This document shows, piece by piece, positions 59,256 through 64,000 of a stretch of DNA of 64,000 nt (position 1 is the stretch's first letter; the number at the start of each line of letters is the position of its first letter). A program made the position numbers and the translations under genes. The stretch covers positions 174,063,980 to 174,127,979 of the forward strand of contig NC_084798.1 of the NCBI RefSeq assembly GCF_963169125.1, written 5' to 3'. The DNA is from Humulus lupulus (Eukaryota; Streptophyta; Magnoliopsida; Rosales; Cannabaceae). The notes under the pieces were generated by a model that was not told the origin of the DNA, ran no database searches, and worked only from the letters and a program-made list of their open reading frames with translations.

Positions 59256-59660
59256 CCAATAATTCCCAATATACCCAAAATTACCAAAATACCCCTTGGC
59301 TCGCCCTGAGCCGGGTATTTCTCCCTGTTGTGACTTTTCCGTTGAATCGCTCTAAAGGGTCAACTCGAGCCGAGTATCACAAATATATCCACATAATAAT
59401 GTGGTCTCAATAACATAGCATACAAAATTCCAATTATACCATCAACAGGTCAAAAATACGAAAATGCCATTTTTTAACAAAAACGGACCCACAATCACAT
59501 TTAATACACATAAGCATGCATAAGCAGTCATATTATAATATAACTCATGCATTTCACATAAACACACATATATTCAATTAAATTTGCTTATAAATCCAAT
59601 TATGCCTTCCTGACCCACTAATCAAGACAATAAGTCTTATTAGCCAATTTGGGACGTTAC
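59256..59660 (-). repeat. 5' LTR of element B, outer part
   Basis: Continues the LTR cut at 43084 and matches 5393-5788 of the 3' LTR. Ends GGGACGTTACA at 59660, followed by the duplication GGATA. Confidence 0.88.
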
Positions 59661-60340
59661 AGGATATGATAGACCTGGATCCAGAATGGGGTGAAGTGCA
59701 AATGGTTTTGATCAGGGATGGTGACACTATCAGGATGTCCTAGGATGATAATATTTTGGTCAAAGTGCCACGGCTGTCACTCTAAAACTCTTTGCATGTC
59801 TCCCTCACAACCAAATTGAGCTAGAAGAATACCAAGGCGTGGTCAGTGATTGCAGACGGGAAACGAGTACGCCAGAGCTCAATGAGTACGTTTTTCATGG
59901 GTTCTTTTCTGAAAGAGCGGATGGTGAAAAGGCGAAAAACTAATTAGATAGGGTCATTGATGGAGGATTGAGCAGGGGCTTCAACAAGACCATGCACAAT
60001 TTCTTCTTCTTGCTCCAAGGTTAAGGTGATTGTAAGACTACTTAAGAAATTGTCCATATCAGTTGGCCCAGACATCAAACAACCCAGGCAAAGTAAAATT
60101 CTCAAAACAAAAGTGAGTAAACAATAGTCGGACAGATGCAAGATCAGAGTTTTGAGATAATACCAAAAAGCATAAACATATTGGAAAGAAACATACATGT
60201 TGCCAGCATCTAAATCTGAAAAAGGAAATGATAGCAACTTTATAGAAAATCCATAGACTAAAATCCTAAATCTTGGTTTAATCATGGGAAAATTCATCAG
60301 AGAAAGGGAACGACAGTTCTCTGAAGCTAGAATCTAGAAG
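59661..60340 (-). pseudogene. LINE ORF1 5' part (DUF4283-like)
   Basis: Read on the minus strand, the likely start is ATG 60075 (MSGPTDMDNFLSSLTITLTL) with a stop at 59944, and then a DUF4283-like pattern in broken frames: FRKEPMKNVLIELWRTRFPS, HFTPFWIQVYHI. It joins the fragment at 3104-3605 across element B. Plant LINE ORF1 binds RNA; no ORF2 (endonuclease and RT) is in the window, as it would lie beyond the left edge. The purine-rich sequence at 60300-60390 may be the 5' UTR. Confidence 0.7.
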
Positions 60341-61586
60341 AGGAAGGAGAGAGATAGAGAGAAATTAAAAGAAGAAACTGCAAATAATTAATGAGGAAAT
60401 GAAATGAAAATATTAGAAATTAATGCTTGAGGAAAAGAGTATCTGATCAGAAGATCAATAAATGCAAACCTCCACAAAAAAGGATGGGGCAAATACTAGT
60501 ATGGTACCAGATAAAAACGATTTCACAAGCCCTAGCAGAGGTTCCAGATTCTCTCCCATAATCATGATCGTTTAAGATAATATTTTAACTAATGTGAATA
60601 TACAACCAAATATGCATGTCTTAGCCCAAAAAAGGTTTTAATCAAGGAACAAGTGTGACGCATTAATTTTTTTTTCCCTACCTAAGAATGTGGATACAAT
60701 TAATAATATAAACATCACAACTACCACACAGGTAATCAAAGTAATAAATCATTGTTGTCGAGCAGAAACATGAAAATGTCATTATTATGATGAGCACGCT
60801 ATTTCTCCTACTCATACTAGCTACTACGAAACTACATATATATATATATGGAAGAGTTTAAATATTTTTTTTTCTACATTAATTTAGAATTTTTATATAT
60901 AATGCTTAAATAAGATTTTTTTTAATTCTTTAATTTAATAAATATGTTAACGACATGTAATCAAATAGTCTTTCCAAAATTTAAAAAAAATCAAAATTTA
61001 TTTTTAAAAATATTAATTAACAATAATAAATATGGACCATTGATCTTAATCTTATGGTTAATATTAAAGTAACTATCCATGGGTAGTAATTATTAAGAGT
61101 GACCCATATATATATATATATATAAATACAATAAACAAACACCCATATTATATATAAATATACATGTATGGTAATATGTCAACATTAGGAATATAGACAC
61201 CAATTGACCGATTAATTAGTAAAGTATGCTTCTATATGTTGTACATAGGCACCGTAGTAGATATAAATAGTGGTATGGAATGGACCCCGGTAGTAGTTGA
61301 GATGTATCAAATTTATTAGGAAGTTATAGTCACTATTTTTGTATTCATGAAAACTCGATCAAAACCTGTCCCCCAACACCCCTTTTTAACTTCGAACACA
61401 CCACACCCTATGAGAAAGAAAAAACTATATCATTTAGTATGAAAATTTAATTAGAGCACAATTACTTTTTTTTTACAAAGGATTAGAAATTGGTACTTTC
61501 ATTTTATAGTTTAGGACAAATAACAATTCCCTTCCTCCCAAACTATGAATCTTGTAGAGTTTTGTCCCCCAAATTTTTTTGTGACA
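60341..61586. other. AT-rich flanking DNA without genes
   Basis: No supported gene. TA microsatellites at 60836-60850 and 61106-61125, several A and T tracts. Confidence 0.6.
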
Positions 61587-61776
61587 AAAATTATCTCCAA
61601 ATTATTTTTTTTTGGTAATCGAGGGTATCAGGGGCCCCACCCCCACTAATCCCTCGAGGCCCTGGTGCTTTCAGCCGGAGACTGCCCCAGTGGCCCCAAG
61701 AAGGTTTTTAATTGCTTCCGTGGGGAATCGAACCTAGGATGGGTGAGATCCTAAGTAAAATTATCTCCAAATTATT
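61587..61776 (-). mobile_element. Short SINE-like insertion with 20-bp duplication
   Basis: 150 bp (61607-61756) of GC-richer sequence flanked by a perfect direct repeat AAAATTATCTCCAAATTATT (61587-61606 and 61757-61776). The minus strand has GGTTCGATTCCCC, a pol III B box, about 25 nt from its start, and ends with an A run after CCTCGATTACC. The A box is not seen, so it may be 5' truncated. Long duplication plus A tail show LINE-mediated insertion. Confidence 0.8.
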
Positions 61777-62229
61777 AAAACTATTAAGAATGTACATTTT
61801 ATGTTGCATTCTGTTCATTTTTGAATGGTTTCCTAATATGATCGCAGGCTACATGTATAGTTGTAATACGATGATCTATTTAACTAACTGAAGCTAGCTG
61901 AAATCCAATTTATTGGTATTAAACATACAAACATTAGCTCCAAGAATGTAGATACATAATGTTCCCAAGATTTATTATTATAACACTATTTATGTATGTA
62001 TTTTTCGCTTGGACTTTTGAATCGCGCCACATTAGTGCAACATCAGTACTACATCATCAAATTATTTTACAAAATGATCGGAATGCAATAGAAGGGATAC
62101 ATTTTTTATGATTTCTATAATTCGAAAGGGATTTTCGCCACACAAAATAATTTCGAGAGGGGGGGCAAAAAGTTAAGAGGAAAAATGTTATTTATCCATT
62201 AAATTATGTCTATGACTACACACAATTAC

Positions 62230-62266
<37 letters not shown>

Positions 62267-62990
62267 TTGTAAATATCACTTTTTTTTAGAAAAAAGAACT
62301 TCTATTAAAATATTTTATTAAAATTAGAGAAATAAATCATAAAAATCAAACAAATGATAATAGAGAGTTTTTAGCATAATCACTCCTTTAAGTATAGTTT
62401 GTTCTTTGATAATTTAGTACCTTGATTTTTTTCCCTATCAAATCATTGAGTTAAAAATGTTAATAATTAAGTCCTTATAGCTATTTTTTTAATTTTTTTT
62501 TTTTTGCACATCATAGTGTATAGAAAAAAATTTGTTTAAAAAAAATTATTCAAAAACTAAGAGTTTTGTAAAAAAAAATAATAACTTAATTCCTACAAAT
62601 GAAGAACTTGATTGCAAATTTTATTTTATTTCTTAATTCATATAAGTATTTCTACTCTAACTTTCAAAATACATCACTAAAACTTTACTTTTTTTTTATC
62701 AAACTTTTACATTACCTCACAAACAACATTCTTTATATTTTCTTTACATCATTTAAATATATATATTTTTTTTTTAAATTACCATTTTAAATATTTTCTC
62801 TCACTATTAATAGTATTTCTATATTTTTCAATATTAATAAAATATATTTATTAGGGAAATTACCCAATATACTGGTTGTTACCAATTTTTTTTTCATTTT
62901 TACGTCATTTTTTATTTCCTTTCATTGTTATAATTTTATTTATGCAATTATACGGTTTGTTTATGCAATTATACGATCTAAACCCTTCCC
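61777..62990. other. AT-rich DNA with ATT microsatellite
   Basis: No supported gene. (ATT)n, about 11 copies, at 62231-62264. Long T and A tracts at 62480-62580 and 62680-62780. A frame at 62599-62790 is F/Y/L-rich by base composition only. Confidence 0.6.
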
Positions 62991-62999
62991 TAACCCTTA

Positions 63000-63224
63000 A
63001 CGCTATTCAGCTTGGAGAGTTCTCCACCTCCGTGTCTAGAGACTACAACCGCCTCTCTTCACCTCCGTGTCTCCCCCTCCTCTCTTCACACTCTCATTTC
63101 GTCGGAGCCTTTCGTCTCTTACTCCTCTTCCTCTCGGCGGCGCAAGCTCAAGGAAGGTCTACGCTCGTCTCTTAGTCCTCTCTGTCTCAGCGACGCAAGC
63201 TCGAGGAGCTCGACGGCAATATCA
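63000..63224 (+). other. Candidate leader exon of a host gene
   Basis: CT-rich stretch with CTCTCTTCACCTCC and CGGCGGCGC-type motifs, unlike the AT-rich surroundings, ending at a consensus donor ATCA|GTAAGC at 63225. Typical of a plant 5' UTR exon. The transcription start is not defined. Confidence 0.45.
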
Positions 63225-63395
63225 GTAAGCCTTTTTTTCTGCCTTTCCGTCTTGCAAATTTCGTGTAAATTTCCAATGACAAATTCTGGTTAAAGCATAT
63301 TAAATATACGATACACGTATATATTCATATATATATATATATATTCTTCTGCAATGAATTTCCAACTGATTTTCCAAATTGTAATAATGTGAAAA

Positions 63396-63462
63396 CTCCA
63401 ACTTGCTTTCTATGTGTAGTAGTATAAAAGGAGCTCCAACTTGTTTTCTATGTCTAGTAGTA
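63396..63462 (+). repeat. Duplicated splice-acceptor segment
   Basis: CTCCAACTTG[C/T]TTTCTATGT[G/C]TAGTAGTA occurs at 63396 and 63434, 38 bp apart. Each copy ends in a pyrimidine-rich TAG that could serve as the acceptor for the donor at 63225, giving introns of 195 or 233 nt. Confidence 0.6.
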
Positions 63463-63484
63463 GTAAATCAAGCAAAGAGAGAAA

Positions 63485-63793
63485 ATGGGAGGTTTGCATG
63501 TGTATAATTTGCAAGAAAATGTTAAGGGAAAAAAGGGAGCTAGAGTACCCTGTCCTTATTGTGGAGGACCTGTCCTGGAATGAATTTTAGATACCCATTT
63601 GTTGGTTTTTTGTATTCCAATTCCCCACAAACTTAAAACCAAATTTTATTGTACCATTTGCTCCACTCACCAAAACCTCTCTCAAAGCTGTTATTCTCCT
63701 CTGTTTCTCGGCAAAACTAGACGATGGTTCTCCCATCTCTGCAAATGCTACTACTGGTCTTTCATTTTAATTGTTATAAGAATATTCCGGTGA
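63485..63793 (+). pseudogene. Small zinc-ribbon-like ORF with in-frame stop
   Basis: ATG 63485 in AGAGAAAATGGGA gives MGGLHVYNLQENVKGKKGAR then VPCPYCGGPVLE and a TGA at 63581-63583. The same frame continues open for 69 codons with CIPIPHKLKTKFYCTICS, so CPYC and CTIC would form a four-cysteine zinc ribbon. Plants have small uncharacterised proteins of about this pattern; that recall is not checked. The stop means a pseudogene, a recent mutation, a sequence error or read-through. Expression is plausible given the leader exon and acceptors upstream. Confidence 0.5.
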
Positions 63794-64000
63794 TTTGGTT
63801 TTCAAGGATTTGGTGGGAAATTTTCAGAAATGACGCTTTTATTTATTTATTAGAAGTATCTTTTCTCCAAACATTTTGTCATTGATTTCTGATTTTAATA
63901 TGTAATATTGGTATGAGGTCTATGCCCAAATTAAATATTGATTTGTGGAATTAGGTGGTTTTGACTTGTGTTTTCATGTCCAATTCAATTGGTTTTGTCA

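Larger units (their letters stand above)
3606..59665 (-). mobile_element. Tekay-like chromovirus (Ty3/Gypsy) element B, nested host of other insertions
   Basis: Span includes the 5-bp duplication GGATA at 3606-3610 and 59661-59665. Parts in minus order: 5' LTR (59256-59660 plus 41745-43084), primer site, gag (40168-41356), protease remnant (14425-14605), RT/RNase H (7115-8774), integrase with chromodomain tail (5810-7114), polypurine tract, 3' LTR (3611-5788). The gene order PR-RT-RH-IN-chromodomain and the motifs ILGMDWLARY, WKWEDVTMDFV and LHGVPKSIVSD identify a Tekay/Del-type chromovirus. Three large insertions (8775-14424, 14606-40167, 43085-59255) separate its parts. It is defective in every domain. 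Confidence 0.85.

Noticed and set aside
62599..62790. Hydrophobic F/Y-rich small protein
   Set aside because: Composition effect of T-rich DNA; no start context or conserved pattern.

Overview
This window is plant nuclear DNA, most likely from a dicot with a retrotransposon-rich genome. The evidence is the families present: a plant LINE ORF1 (DUF4283-type with a CCHC_4 knuckle), chromodomain Ty3/Gypsy of Tekay type, Athila and Tat Ty3/Gypsy, a long-LTR Angela-like Ty1/Copia, and initiator tRNA-Met and tRNA-Asp primer sites. The species cannot be fixed by eye; Cannabaceae or another Rosales member is only a guess. No bacterial genes, rRNA, tRNA genes or CRISPR arrays were seen.

Almost everything from 1 to about 60.3 kb is one nested stack of transposons. 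The oldest layer is a LINE on the minus strand, now split into 59661-60340 (5' part) and 3104-3605 (zinc knuckle part). A Tekay-like element, B (minus, 3611-59660), landed in it, leaving the duplication GGATA. Three elements then entered element B: a short Athila derivative (minus, 8775-14424) between protease and reverse transcriptase, an Angela-like Copia (plus, 14606-40167) in the protease, and a Tat element (minus, 43085-59255, duplication CCAAT) in the 5' LTR. Each was invaded in turn. The Athila derivative holds a solo LTR (11913-12843, AAATT). The Copia element holds a full Athila element (plus, 20152-34877, ATATT), which itself holds a Tekay-type solo LTR (28526-30892, CTATT). The Tat element holds a non-coding LARD-like element (52613-57162, ATCTC). 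The deepest stack has five levels. A second Tekay-like element, A, runs off the left edge (1-3103).

All coding regions in the stack are decayed: stops, frameshifts and several lost catalytic residues (FIENN for the reverse transcriptase active site at about 8155, SGND for the integrase SDNG at about 48510). Two elements carry extra genes that look like separate transcription units. The Athila element has a third ORF of the plant transposon protein type behind a GC-box array and a 474-nt leader intron. The Tat element has an antisense, five-exon gene of the gypsy-type transposase family with its own TATA box.

The most unusual signals are non-coding. (1) A palindromic box, GGCCGCGGC or close variants, occurs in pairs spaced 21 bp apart, in the same place upstream of the TATA box, in LTRs of several unrelated families; two elements show gain or loss of units between their own LTRs. 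(2) Short hairpins sit immediately upstream of each AAGTGTGGGGG polypurine tract of the Athila elements, with a compensatory base-pair change between copies. (3) Tekay LTRs carry repeated hairpins in the transcribed leader.

From about 60.4 kb to the end the DNA is ordinary AT-rich plant sequence with microsatellites, a small SINE with a 20-bp duplication (61587-61776), and at the right edge a candidate small zinc-ribbon gene or pseudogene (63000-63793) with a CT-rich leader exon and duplicated splice acceptors.
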